Shown here piece by piece: positions 41,168-49,784 of a DNA stretch of 64,000 nt. The DNA comes from Stutzerimonas stutzeri (GTDB lineage: Bacteria; Pseudomonadota; Gammaproteobacteria; Pseudomonadales; Pseudomonadaceae), in assembly GCF_019090095.1 (NCBI RefSeq), contig NZ_JAGQFP010000002.1, positions 372,001 through 436,000 on the forward strand, in the 5' to 3' direction. Every line of letters begins with the position of its first letter. Position 1 is the stretch's first letter. The notes below the pieces were generated by a model. That model was not told the origin of the DNA and did not search any database. It was given only the letters and a program-made list of their open reading frames with translations. The translations under genes were made by a program, and so were the position numbers.

Positions 41168-41773
41168 ATGTTCGACAAAATCGTGGAAATCGTTTCGGCG
41201 TTCGGCTACATCGGCGTGTTTCTGCTGATGTTGCTGGAGAATATTTTTCCACCCATCCCGTCGGAGCTGATCATGCCGCTGGCCGGCTTCGTCGCGGCGC
41301 GGGGTGAGCTCAACTTCATCGCGGTGATCCTGGTCGGTACGGCCGGCTCGGTGGTCGGTGCACTGCCCTGGTACTACGCCGGCGCCAAGCTCGGCACCGA
41401 GCGCATGAAACGGCTGGCGCGCCGGTGGGGGCACTGGTTGACGCTGTCGCCGGAGGACGTCGACAAGGCCGGCGCCTGGTTCGATCGCCACGGCAAGGGC
41501 GCGGTATTCGTAGGGCGCCTGGTGCCGGCGGTACGCACGCTGATCTCGGTGCCGGCGGGCATCGTCGGCATGCCAATGACGCTGTTTCTGCTCTACTCGA
41601 CGCTGGGCTCGCTGATCTGGACCGCGCTGCTGGCGCTGGCCGGCTTCCTGCTCGAATCGCAGTACGAAAAGGTCCAGACGTATCTCAACCCCGTGTCCAC
41701 CGGCATCGTGGTGCTGATGGTGCTCTACTACCTGTACCGCCTGATTCGCCAGCGGCTCGCCCAGCGTGGCTGA
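41168..41773 (+). CDS. DedA-family membrane protein
   Basis: A 201-residue DedA/SNARE-associated protein: ENIFPPIPSELIMPLAGF near residue 21, GSVVGALPWYYAGAKLG near 58, and FVGRLVPAVRTLISVPAG near 115 with the conserved Arg residues. DedA proteins flip undecaprenyl phosphate or phospholipids across the inner membrane. Three bases separate it from the cytochrome c gene, so it may be co-transcribed with the oxidase cluster although it is a separate system. Confidence 0.85.
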   Translation: MFDKIVEIVSAFGYIGVFLLMLLENIFPPIPSELIMPLAGFVAARGELNFIAVILVGTAGSVVGALPWYYAGAKLGTERMKRLARRWGHWLTLSPEDVDKAGAWFDRHGKGAVFVGRLVPAVRTLISVPAGIVGMPMTLFLLYSTLGSLIWTALLALAGFLLESQYEKVQTYLNPVSTGIVVLMVLYYLYRLIRQRLAQRG

Positions 41774-41935
41774 ACGGGTGACTGTGGGCTGAGGCGGCGC
41801 GTGGCGCTGCACGCATCGCGCCTCCAGCTCGGGTTTTAGCCAGCACGTGTTCGCGGCGCGGCATGCTCACGCCTCGGCCGGCCGCGTGAAGGAGTGGCCA
41901 GCATCAGCCTTCACGCACCGGTCGCGCCGTGGCAG

Positions 41936-43120
41936 TCAGGCGGCGCCGGCGGTTTGCGGATGTGCCTGGCGGACTCGCTCGCACTGATCGATGACCGCGA
42001 AGACGTCCTGCCACATCTGCTCGGACTGCTGCTTGAGCTGGTCGGTACGGGCCTGAATCAGCGTCTTGATCCGCTCGCTTTCGTCGATCACCAGGTCGAT
42101 CTTGCGTTTGATTTCGGCCTCATCGGTGGTGACCTGCACCAGCCCTTCGGGGAAGCCGTAATCCTCGAACAGCATCTGGTACTTGTGGCTCCAGCCGGTG
42201 GCCAGCGCCGGTACGCCTTGAGACAACGCACTGACCAGGCCGTGGAAGCGACTGCCCAGGGTGCCGCTGCAGGCGCCGAGGATGCCCTTGATCTCCAGTG
42301 CTCCGCTTTCCTGGACGATCGGGATACCGCCCACCGCTGCCGACAATTCGTCTGCCAGGCGTTGGTCGTCCTTGCCTTCGTGTACCAGTACGAAGGGCTT
42401 GGCTCCCTTTTCCTGCAGGTAGCGGGCACAGCTGATCAGAAACGGCAGGTAGGCCTCGCGCGTCTGCTGGTCGGTTTTGTCGAGCATCCGGCAGTTGGGC
42501 ACGATGCAGAAGCGGTTCTGCTCGGTGTCGAAGTTCGCCGGCAGCACCCCCTTGATCAGGTTGGTGAAATCCGGCGATTGCCTGATTTTGCTCTGCTCGC
42601 CGACCAGGCCGGTCAGATGCTCGTAGGAGACGCGCTCGCGCGGGAAGATCAGGTCGATGTTCTCGACCGCCGTCTTCATGGCCGCCTGGTTCTTCTCCGA
42701 TTTGAAAGGGCCCAGGGCCTGGGGCATGAGGATCACGCGGGTGCCGTTCTTCTTCCAGCGCTTGGCCGACTGAGCGAGTTCGGCACAGGGATCCTCGCCC
42801 CACTGGTCGCTGTAGGCGAAGCCGGCCGCATCGATGACCACATCGACCTCCTTGTCCAGCACCACGCCGTACATCTCGCGCAGCGGGCGCGGCGCGAAGT
42901 TGGCCAGCGTGCCCCACTGAATGCCGTAACGCCACAGCCAGGCCTTGGGGTAAAAGCCCAGCTGCACCAGCTTGCGAAAGGGTTGCTCGGCCTTCTTCGG
43001 CGTTGGGGCCATGACGAAGGTAGCGTCTGGATACCGGGCCTTCAGCTTCTGCAGCGCCGCATGCAACATCAGCTCAGCGCCTTTATTGACGAAGCCTGCC
43101 TTTCTGATCTCGATAATCAT
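41936..43120 (-). CDS. Polysaccharide pyruvyl transferase family protein
   Basis: A 394-residue protein of the WcaK/AmsJ type. N-terminal MIIEIRKAGFVNKGAELMLHAALQKL carries the family NxGAxL(M)L motif; the C-terminal half has VLVHEG near residue 240 and GSRFHGLVSALSQGVPALATGWSHKY near 295, where the (R)xH/HG motif binds the pyruvyl donor in the GT-B-like fold. It should add pyruvate ketals to a sugar. It follows the nitroreductase gene by 8 bp. Substrate unknown. Confidence 0.85.
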   Translation of the reverse strand: MIIEIRKAGFVNKGAELMLHAALQKLKARYPDATFVMAPTPKKAEQPFRKLVQLGFYPKAWLWRYGIQWGTLANFAPRPLREMYGVVLDKEVDVVIDAAGFAYSDQWGEDPCAELAQSAKRWKKNGTRVILMPQALGPFKSEKNQAAMKTAVENIDLIFPRERVSYEHLTGLVGEQSKIRQSPDFTNLIKGVLPANFDTEQNRFCIVPNCRMLDKTDQQTREAYLPFLISCARYLQEKGAKPFVLVHEGKDDQRLADELSAAVGGIPIVQESGALEIKGILGACSGTLGSRFHGLVSALSQGVPALATGWSHKYQMLFEDYGFPEGLVQVTTDEAEIKRKIDLVIDESERIKTLIQARTDQLKQQSEQMWQDVFAVIDQCERVRQAHPQTAGAA

Positions 43121-43128
43121 CGCTTACC

Positions 43129-44184
43129 TCAGTTGTATACGATCAAGTCTGTCTCGGTCTTCTTGTCCGAATAAGGAATCCCTCCCGTTGGATCGGCATA
43201 GCCCACGGCGAGCAGCATCACGGTGCGCTCGTGGTAGGCCAGGCCCAAGATTTTTGCCAGTTGGCGCTCGCGTTCCTCGACGTCCGGCCAGTTGATCGAG
43301 CAGCTCGACAGGCCCAGGCTTTCCAATGCCAGCATCAGTTGCATCGCGGCCAGCGAGCCATCGATATAGACCACGTGGCGGTCGCGTGCCTCGGGGTAGC
43401 AGCCCAGGTCACCGACCACGGCGATCACGCACGGCAGGTTGTCATGGAAGCCCGCCGTACCGCCGGCACACTGGGCGACCGCGGCGGCCTTGTCCTTACC
43501 GTTGCTGACATAGAAGCGGAACGGTTGACGGTTGCAGGCCGAGGGCGCCAGCGCGGCCGCGCGGACGGCCTGCTCCAGCACGTCGTTGCTGACCGGCTTG
43601 TCCTGATACCAGCGCACCGAGCGGCGGCGGCGGAACAGCACCATCAGCTCGTCGTAGCTGACCGGGCAGTCCGGCAGCTGGCTGTGCGGATAGGGCACGC
43701 AGCGATTGGCATCGTCGTGGTGGATGCCGGCGAAGGCCTGCCTGGCCGAATCGATACGTGGCGTGCTGCCGACCGCGCCGAAGTAGTCGGTCAACACATC
43801 GTTGGCCCAGCGCTGCTGGCCATTGGCAATGCCCGCCTGGGCTGCATCAGCGAAGCAACGCACGGTCGGGCCGATGTAATCCTCGGCAAAGGTCGCGCGC
43901 CGTGGCCGCATGATCAGCCCTTTTTCCAGCCGGTGAACGTTGCGCCGCAGGAAGGCGTCGTTTTCGCCCTTGCCCTGCATCCGCCGAGCGAAATTCAGGC
44001 GACCGAGCAGCACCGCACGGTGCTCGCGGTCGAATTCGCGGCTGACGAAGCAGTAATACAGCGAGGCGAGAAAGCCGCTGCTGGAAAACAGCCGGACCAA
44101 GGCCAGCCCGGTGGTGTCCCGGGTCGCCTTGATCGCGACCTTGACCGGCTCAGGCAGGGCTCTGGCTAGGGACATGAGGCTCAT
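43129..44184 (-). CDS. Nitroreductase-family protein with N-terminal extension
   Basis: A 351-residue protein. The FMN-binding nitroreductase domain begins near residue 182 (FRRRRSVRWYQDKPVSNDVLEQAVRAAALAPSACNRQPFRFYV) and ends with the GLAYHERTVMLLAVGYAD segment. About 170 residues precede it, with a membrane-like or amphipathic stretch (FSSSGFLASLYYCFVSRE) and a conserved-looking HRLEKGLIMRPRR motif that I associate with nitroreductases of polysaccharide loci. It overlaps the flippase stop by 4 bp. Substrate and electron donor are unknown. Confidence 0.85.
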   Translation of the reverse strand: MSLMSLARALPEPVKVAIKATRDTTGLALVRLFSSSGFLASLYYCFVSREFDREHRAVLLGRLNFARRMQGKGENDAFLRRNVHRLEKGLIMRPRRATFAEDYIGPTVRCFADAAQAGIANGQQRWANDVLTDYFGAVGSTPRIDSARQAFAGIHHDDANRCVPYPHSQLPDCPVSYDELMVLFRRRRSVRWYQDKPVSNDVLEQAVRAAALAPSACNRQPFRFYVSNGKDKAAAVAQCAGGTAGFHDNLPCVIAVVGDLGCYPEARDRHVVYIDGSLAAMQLMLALESLGLSSCSINWPDVEERERQLAKILGLAYHERTVMLLAVGYADPTGGIPYSDKKTETDLIVYN

Positions 44185-45509
44185 CGGGCGGCTCCTACGG
44201 CTTTGAATGCATAGCGGACGGGACTGACCATCGACTTGGTCATCATGAGAAACACCGGGCGCGTCTTGTTGTGCACCAACAGCGCAGCGTACGAAGCGAC
44301 GGCGTAGGAAATGAGGGTCGCCATCGCCGCGCCTTCACCGCCGTAGTGCGGGATCAAGAGCGCGTTCAGACCGACATTGGCCAGCGCACCGAGGCCCTGG
44401 GTGATCAGGGAGAACATCAACGCCCCTTCGATCAGGATCCAGCGGCTGAACGCGGCGCGCATGAAGATGAACAGGCCTGCCCAGATATGGATGGTGAGGA
44501 TCGATGCGGAGTTCTGGTATTCGGCACCGAACAGCAGGGAAATCAGCGGTCCGGCGACGAGTGACACCAGCAGCGCAACGGCGATGGCGAGGATGAACAG
44601 CAGATCGAGCAACTGCTGGAAGCGCTGATTGAAGCGGGCCGGGTCCGCCTCGTGCAGCTTGATCAGCTTGGGGAAAAAGGAGGCGACGATGGCGGTGGGC
44701 AGGAAATACCAGGCCTCCGACAGCTGCGCGGCCACGGCATAGACACCCACCTCCTCGGCGCCGACCATCCACTTGAGCATGACCTGGTCGATCTTCATGT
44801 AGACCACGGCGAAGATCGAGCCGAGGTAGATGATCCAGCCCTGGCTGAGCAACTCCCGCGCCCGCGCGAAACTGGCCTTCCAGGTCATCAGCGAGACACG
44901 GGTGGTGCCCTTGTAGAGCACCGCGAGGATCAGCGCGGCCATCACGAACTGCGCCGTATGCGCGAAGGCAAAGGCCACCACACCGGCTCCGCTGAACACC
45001 ATCAGCAATTTCAGACCGGCCGAGAGCAGGATCGCGCTGGACTTGGCAATGGCCGGGTACTTGGCCTGGACCTGCGACTGGAACCAGTATTCCACCACAT
45101 CGAAGGTCTGGAAAAAGATGGCCGAGGCGACGATGAGCAACATCCAGAACTCGGTCCCGCCGACCTCCTCGAACAGCGAGGCGTAGACCAGGATCAGCAC
45201 GAAACCAAGGGTCATCCCGGTCAGCTTGAGCATGAACGTGGTGCCCAGCGTCTCCGGCACCGCCGCCGGCTGCTTGACCACCTCGCGCACCACCAGGCCC
45301 GCCAGGCCCATGTGGCCGGCGGAGGCGAAGATCGCCGTCATCGAAATGGCATAGGCAAGAATGCCGAATTGCTCTGGCCCCAGGTAACGGGCCAGCACGA
45401 TCGCCATGAGAAAACCCACGCCGATGTTCAGCAACCGCTCCGCCATCATCCACGAAGCGTTGAAGAGGTAGAGCTTGAGTTTGTCGAATATCGTCTTGAT
45501 TGCTGTCAT
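44181..45509 (-). CDS. Oligosaccharide flippase, Wzx/RfbX-like (MOP superfamily)
   Basis: A 442-residue polytopic protein with about 12-14 helices, including GVGFLMAIVLARYLGPEQFGILAYAISMTAIFAS at the N-terminus, typical of the Wzx/PST family. It should flip an undecaprenyl-linked glycan to the periplasm. It is first of a three-gene operon with the nitroreductase and pyruvyl-transferase genes. No polymerase or glycosyltransferase gene is next to it, so the glycan is made elsewhere. Confidence 0.86.
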   Translation of the reverse strand: MTAIKTIFDKLKLYLFNASWMMAERLLNIGVGFLMAIVLARYLGPEQFGILAYAISMTAIFASAGHMGLAGLVVREVVKQPAAVPETLGTTFMLKLTGMTLGFVLILVYASLFEEVGGTEFWMLLIVASAIFFQTFDVVEYWFQSQVQAKYPAIAKSSAILLSAGLKLLMVFSGAGVVAFAFAHTAQFVMAALILAVLYKGTTRVSLMTWKASFARARELLSQGWIIYLGSIFAVVYMKIDQVMLKWMVGAEEVGVYAVAAQLSEAWYFLPTAIVASFFPKLIKLHEADPARFNQRFQQLLDLLFILAIAVALLVSLVAGPLISLLFGAEYQNSASILTIHIWAGLFIFMRAAFSRWILIEGALMFSLITQGLGALANVGLNALLIPHYGGEGAAMATLISYAVASYAALLVHNKTRPVFLMMTKSMVSPVRYAFKAVGAAR

Positions 45510-45821
45510 CAGGTGGCCTGGCTCCTCAAGGCTGGCTCCGTGGTGGCAAGCATTGCCTTTCAGTTGCGCTGGAGTGGCGACGCACAGCAGACCGCGATTC
45601 GCCGGTCATGTTCCGGCCGCAGTCCGGCGGAGCGGCCCGTGGACTGCCGAAGCGGCGGCATGGCGGTGCCCGACTCGCCGTGCGGCGGGCGTCTTGCGTT
45701 TCGTCGGGTAGGCGCCGTTGCGCCGGATTCGGCTGAAAGCTCAGCGGCTCGGCTGGCCTGTCGGCGCTGTTCGGGGAAGGCTCATCGCGCACAACTACTT
45801 AATCTGATGGCCTTTTCATTT

Positions 45822-45838
45822 CAAAAGTGGAACTTTTG
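45822..45838. promoter_or_regulatory. Inverted repeat in the A+T-rich island
   Basis: CAAAAGT and ACTTTTG flank GGA, a perfect 7-bp dyad in the only A+T-rich part of the flippase upstream region. It could be an operator or part of a promoter. No known regulator consensus was recognised. Confidence 0.4.
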
Positions 45839-46043
45839 CCATCACGCCAGTTCTTAACCCTGGCGCCGCTGCTGGCCGCTGCCTGACCCGCCTCGCCGTG
45901 TCAGGCAGCGCCTAGCACGACGTCCAGCCCGCGAGCACTGGGCTGTGGCAAGGCTGCTGCGAAAGGAGCTTGCACGCGCCAGGATTGGCGCCAGGATCGC
46001 TGCAGGGAGCAGCCAAAGGGAAACGGACTCAGCCCGTAAACAG

Positions 46044-46075
46044 AAAAGCCCCGCATCGACCGATGCGGGGCTTTT
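46044..46075. terminator. Strong bidirectional terminator
   Basis: A perfect 15-bp inverted repeat (AAAAGCCCCGCATCG / CGATGCGGGGCTTTT, centre AC) with A-runs and T-runs on both sides works as a terminator on either strand. No gene ends close to it on the plus strand, so it probably gives a second stop for tRNA-Thr transcription on the minus strand. Confidence 0.75.
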
Positions 46076-46158
46076 TTGTGATTGTTCTCGGGCGGCGGCC
46101 GTGAGCGGCCGCAGACGGGGATGATTCCAGGCCGGCGTGCTTGATACCCGCCCTAAAC

Positions 46159-46185
46159 AAAAAAGGCCCACCTTGCGGTGAGCCT
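46159..46185 (-). terminator. Terminator of tRNA-Thr
   Basis: On the minus strand AGGCTCACC / GGTGGGCCT pairs around GCAA with one mismatch and is followed by TTTTTTG. It sits 17 bases after the tRNA 3' end. Confidence 0.8.
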
Positions 46186-46201
46186 CGATCGTTGTTTCGT
46201 A

Positions 46202-46277
<76 letters not shown>

Positions 46278-46351
46278 GAAAAGTGGGCGCCATTATAGCC
46301 ATTGCTCGCGGCGAGTAAACCGTTTGTTGCCAGTTGTTTGCACGGCTTTGT

Positions 46352-47614
46352 TCATGTGCTTGCGTGTGGGTGGTCGAGCTCAGCCACCAGGATGAGATTG
46401 CGCGGTGTCAGCTCGGCCGCGCAGAAGGTGCCTAGCTGCACGCTATAGCCGTTTTCCGCCAGCAACAATGCGCGGTCGAGCGCGAGCCAGAGCTCCAGTG
46501 GCCGGCGGAACAGGGCGCGCAGCAGTTCCAGATTGCGTACTTCAGCGAGGCGTTGCCAGCCTTCGCGCTCGAGCTGCGCCCAGTCACGCGGCGGGGGCGC
46601 GGGTAGCGATTTCAGCGCTGCGAGATCGCGGCAATAATCGTCGAAGCTTTTTTTCAGCCAGCTTGCCGGCAGTGAAGGCGTTGGCAGGTAGTCGTCGACA
46701 CCGCGCAGTTCACGTTGCAGCAGGTCGAAGCCGAGCCGCCAGGCCATCGATTGATCGCGCTGGCGGCGTTCGCGGGCCCCCGCGGTGACCGTTTCGCTGA
46801 GTGGCAGGCCCAGGTCGTCGCGCGACAGCCGCAGCGCCGATCGTGCCGCCCGACTCGACAGGGCGCGGTAGTGCTCACCCTGGATGCGGTTGTAGCAGCA
46901 GGGCGCGATTGCCAGCTGTCGGCAGCCCCGGGCGATGCTCTGTTCGATAAGGCGCACATGCAGGTCGCCACAGGCATGCAAGGCCACCGGGGTTACGGTC
47001 GGGCCGAGTCGCGTGGTCACGCTGTCATCCATGACGTCCTGCTGGCAATGCTCGGCTTCGATACCCAGCTTCAGGCTCAGGCGATGCCCCGCCTCGACCA
47101 GCACCGGGTCCCACTCCAGGCAGGTCACGGCCTCCCCGTGCGAGGCGAGCCTGCGCCCCAGATGGCCCTTGCCGGCGCACCAATCGAGCCAGTGCCGCGG
47201 GCGCTCGCTGAACGCCAGGGCCGAACCGAACGCCTGGATCTGCAGCCATTTGCGCCCGGGTACGTCGACCGACTGGCGAGGATCGGCTGCGGTCTCAGGC
47301 GCAAGGGCTATCGGCTCCAGCGCGCACAGAGCGGCAGCTTTCGCGGCCAGCTGCGGAAACGGCGCGGGGGCCATGAGATGGGTCGGGTGGTTGTGCTCCG
47401 CCTCGGCTTGGGCCAGGGAGCGCCCGCGCAGCCATTCGGAAAGGGCCGGGTGATCGGCTTCCCAGTCGAGGCGTAGCTGGGTGAACGGACGGGGTCGCCA
47501 CAATGCCTGATGGCAGAGCAGGAAGGTGTCGAGCCGCTGAAAGCGCTCGACGAGTTCCGCGTGGCTGAAAGACTGGCTGGGCATGGCGGCTCGGGGATGG
47601 CGGCTTGGGTTCAT
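46352..47614 (-). CDS. SAM-dependent methyltransferase, GSTCD-like
   Basis: A 420-residue protein. The Rossmann methyltransferase region begins near residue 142 with WLDWCAGKGHLGRRLASHG, followed by CLEWDPVLVEAGHRL and the stretch TPVALHACGDLHVRLIEQSI and LAIAPCCYN near 220. The HACGDL and APCCYN motifs resemble the methyltransferase domain found in GSTCD-type and TRM13-like enzymes, so an RNA substrate is possible. The N-terminal ~110 residues have no clear motif. Two possible starts, 47614 and 47584; the first has a GGGGG stretch upstream. Confidence 0.75.
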   Translation of the reverse strand: MNPSRHPRAAMPSQSFSHAELVERFQRLDTFLLCHQALWRPRPFTQLRLDWEADHPALSEWLRGRSLAQAEAEHNHPTHLMAPAPFPQLAAKAAALCALEPIALAPETAADPRQSVDVPGRKWLQIQAFGSALAFSERPRHWLDWCAGKGHLGRRLASHGEAVTCLEWDPVLVEAGHRLSLKLGIEAEHCQQDVMDDSVTTRLGPTVTPVALHACGDLHVRLIEQSIARGCRQLAIAPCCYNRIQGEHYRALSSRAARSALRLSRDDLGLPLSETVTAGARERRQRDQSMAWRLGFDLLQRELRGVDDYLPTPSLPASWLKKSFDDYCRDLAALKSLPAPPPRDWAQLEREGWQRLAEVRNLELLRALFRRPLELWLALDRALLLAENGYSVQLGTFCAAELTPRNLILVAELDHPHAST

Positions 47615-47643
47615 GATCGCGCCAAAACCCCCGGCCGAAAAGC

Positions 47644-47669
47644 CAGACGCCCGTCGGAACGGGCGTCTG
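47644..47669 (-). terminator. Terminator of the second TRAP operon
   Basis: On the minus strand CAGACGCCCGT / ACGGGCGTCTG with a 4-nt loop, then GGCTTTTC, 6 bases after the large-permease stop. Confidence 0.7.
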
Positions 47670-47674
47670 TCGGG

Positions 47675-49051
47675 TCAGTTGCCGTAGATCTGCTCCGGCA
47701 GCCAGGTGACCAGGCCAGGGAACTGGTAGGCGATGACCAGTAGCAGCAGCTGGATCAGGATGAACGGCACGACACCTTTGTAGATGGTGCTGGTGGGGAC
47801 CGATTTCGGCGTTACGCCACGCAGGTAGAACAGGGCGAAACCGAAGGGCGGTGTCAGGAACGAGGTCTGCAGGTTCAGCGCAATCATCACGCCGAGCCAG
47901 ATCGGATCCAGGCCCATGGCCAGCAGCACCGGACCGACGATTGGCACCACCACGAAGGTGATCTCGATGAAGTCCAGGATGAAGCCGAGCAGGAAGATCA
48001 CCAGCATCACGACGAAGAAGGCGCCGAGCACCCCGCCAGGAAGCTGGGCAAAGACATCCTCGATCAACACTTCGCCACCGAAGCCGCGGAAGACCAGCGA
48101 GAACAGCGAGGCGCCGATGAGGATCAGGAACACCATGGCGCTGATTTCGGTGGTGCCGTAGGCCACTTCGCGCAGCTGGGCAAGGTTCAGCTTGCGCTTG
48201 TAGAGTGCCAGAATCATCGCGCCGAGGGCGCCGAGCGCCGCCGCTTCGGTGGGGGTCGCGTAGCCCGCGAGGATCGAGCCGAGCACCGCGCTGATCAGCA
48301 GCAGTGGCGGTACCAGGGCGTTGAGCAGCTTGCCCCATTCGATCGGTCCGAGTTCTTCCTGGGGCAGGGCTGGCAGCTTCTTCGGCTGGAAGATCGCCAC
48401 GGCGACGATGTACAGGATGTACAGGCCGACCAGCAGCAGGCCGGGCAGCAGCGCGCCGACGAACAGGTCGCCGACCGACACGGTCTTCGGCGAGAAGACG
48501 CCCATCTTCAGCTGCGCCTGCTGATAGGCGCTGGACATGACGTCACCCAGCAGTACCAGCACGATGGAAGGCGGAATGATCTGTCCCAGGGTGCCGGTGG
48601 CGGCGAGGGTGCCGGTGGAGATGGCCGGGTCGTAGCCGCGACGAAGCATGGTTGGCAGGGCCATCAGGCCCATGGTCACCACGGTGGCGCCAACGATGCC
48701 GGTACTGGCCGCCAGCAGCGCGCCCACCACGCAGACGGAGATCGCCAAGCCGCCGCGCAGGGTGCCGAACAGCCGTGACATGGATTCGAGCAGGTCTTCT
48801 GCCACGCGGCTTTTTTCCAGCATCACACCCATGAACACGAACAGGGGCACGGCCAGCATCGTCTGGTTGTTCATGATGCCGAACAGGCGGTTCGGCAGCG
48901 CGCTCAGATAGCCGCCATCGAACGTCCCGGTGACCATGCCAAGGCCGGCGAACAGCAGGGAAACACCGCCGAGGGTGAAGGCGACCGGATAACCGGCCAT
49001 CAATGCCACGCAGATGCTGATAAACAGCAGTATCGCCATCAGCTCAGCCAT
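47675..49051 (-). CDS. TRAP transporter large permease (FcbT3/DctM type)
   Basis: A 458-residue polytopic protein. GTLGQIIPPSIVLVLLGDV near residue 160 and the C-terminal NLQTSFLTPPFGFALFYLRGV are diagnostic of TRAP large permeases. The long insert after IPPSI (around residues 175-225) matches the subgroup that serves 2-oxoacids or halobenzoates. It pairs with the small permease, overlapping it by 8 bp, and the binding protein is divergent. The substrate is inferred as a carboxylate. Confidence 0.86.
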   Translation of the reverse strand: MAELMAILLFISICVALMAGYPVAFTLGGVSLLFAGLGMVTGTFDGGYLSALPNRLFGIMNNQTMLAVPLFVFMGVMLEKSRVAEDLLESMSRLFGTLRGGLAISVCVVGALLAASTGIVGATVVTMGLMALPTMLRRGYDPAISTGTLAATGTLGQIIPPSIVLVLLGDVMSSAYQQAQLKMGVFSPKTVSVGDLFVGALLPGLLLVGLYILYIVAVAIFQPKKLPALPQEELGPIEWGKLLNALVPPLLLISAVLGSILAGYATPTEAAALGALGAMILALYKRKLNLAQLREVAYGTTEISAMVFLILIGASLFSLVFRGFGGEVLIEDVFAQLPGGVLGAFFVVMLVIFLLGFILDFIEITFVVVPIVGPVLLAMGLDPIWLGVMIALNLQTSFLTPPFGFALFYLRGVTPKSVPTSTIYKGVVPFILIQLLLLVIAYQFPGLVTWLPEQIYGN

Positions 49052-49589
49052 GCTTCACCTCCGGCGCTGGCAGTCGGCCGGCCATGATGTAGGCTGCCTT
49101 GATGATTTCGGCCAGGCCTTGCAGGGCCAGGCAGACCACCAGGATCAGGATGATGCTCTTTTGCAGGTAGACGAAGTGCAGGCCACCCGATTCGCTGGAG
49201 CTCTCCAGCGTCGCCCAGGAGTTGGTCACGTAATCCCAGCTGGCCCAGCCGAGAAACAGGCAGACCGGCAGGAGGAAAAGCAGCGTGCCGAGCACCTCGA
49301 CCAAGGCCTGGTAGCGGGGACTGAAGCGTTGATAGAAGATGTCGACGCGGACGTGGCCGTTGCGCTGCAGTACCCAGGCAGCGGCGCCCATGAACACCAA
49401 TGCGTGGGCGTATAGAACGGCTTCTTGCAGTGCGGTGGCGCCAATACCAAAGCCGTAGCGCAGCACGACCACGACCGCGGTACCGATGACCAGAAACAGG
49501 GTAAGCCAGGCGCAAGCCTGCCCGAAGCGGGCGTTCACCGCATCGATCGCCCTGGCGAGACCGAGCAGTGGGGGGGCATGTTTCGACAT
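49044..49589 (-). CDS. TRAP transporter small permease (DctQ/FcbT2 type)
   Basis: A 181-residue protein with four hydrophobic segments (LTLFLVIGTAVVVVLRYGF, ALVFMGAAAWVLQRNGHVRVDI, TLLFLLPVCLFLGWASW, ILILVVCLALQGLAEII). The ATG at 49589 has AAAGGAT upstream, and the open frame further upstream (to 49763) runs through the promoter region and is rejected. It functions with the large permease. Confidence 0.85.
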   Translation of the reverse strand: MSKHAPPLLGLARAIDAVNARFGQACAWLTLFLVIGTAVVVVLRYGFGIGATALQEAVLYAHALVFMGAAAWVLQRNGHVRVDIFYQRFSPRYQALVEVLGTLLFLLPVCLFLGWASWDYVTNSWATLESSSESGGLHFVYLQKSIILILVVCLALQGLAEIIKAAYIMAGRLPAPEVKHG

Positions 49590-49665
49590 TGCAGATCCTT
49601 TATTGTTATGGCCCAGACGGCCGGCGATTCTAGGTGGCTGCGTAACAGTGTCGCAACCGGCAGTA

Positions 49666-49692
49666 CTACGTACGTAGTCGCGGTACGTAGTC
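49666..49692. promoter_or_regulatory. Palindrome and direct repeats between divergent TRAP genes
   Basis: A perfect 12-bp palindrome CTACGTACGTAG (49666-49677) overlaps two direct copies of TACGTAGTC (49671-49679 and 49684-49692), 13 bp apart. It lies in the 195-bp divergent region between the small permease and the binding protein. It looks like an operator cluster, possibly shared by both transcripts. The regulator is not in the window. Confidence 0.55.
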
Positions 49693-49784
49693 ACGAAGCT
49701 TGAGCGAGAGATAGCCATATGATAGCTAGAACCACCTGAGTTCGGGGTCCCGATATTCAGCATTACAACAACAAGGAGTCATCC

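Larger units (their letters stand above)
45510..46201. other. Long non-coding leader upstream of the flippase operon
   Basis: These 690 bp hold no supported gene. The half nearest the flippase is GC-rich, while an A+T-rich island at 45790-45840 contains a perfect inverted repeat (see separate entry). Two rho-independent terminators lie at 46044-46075 and 46159-46185. If transcription of the flippase operon starts in the A+T island, its leader is about 300 nt. Confidence 0.4.
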
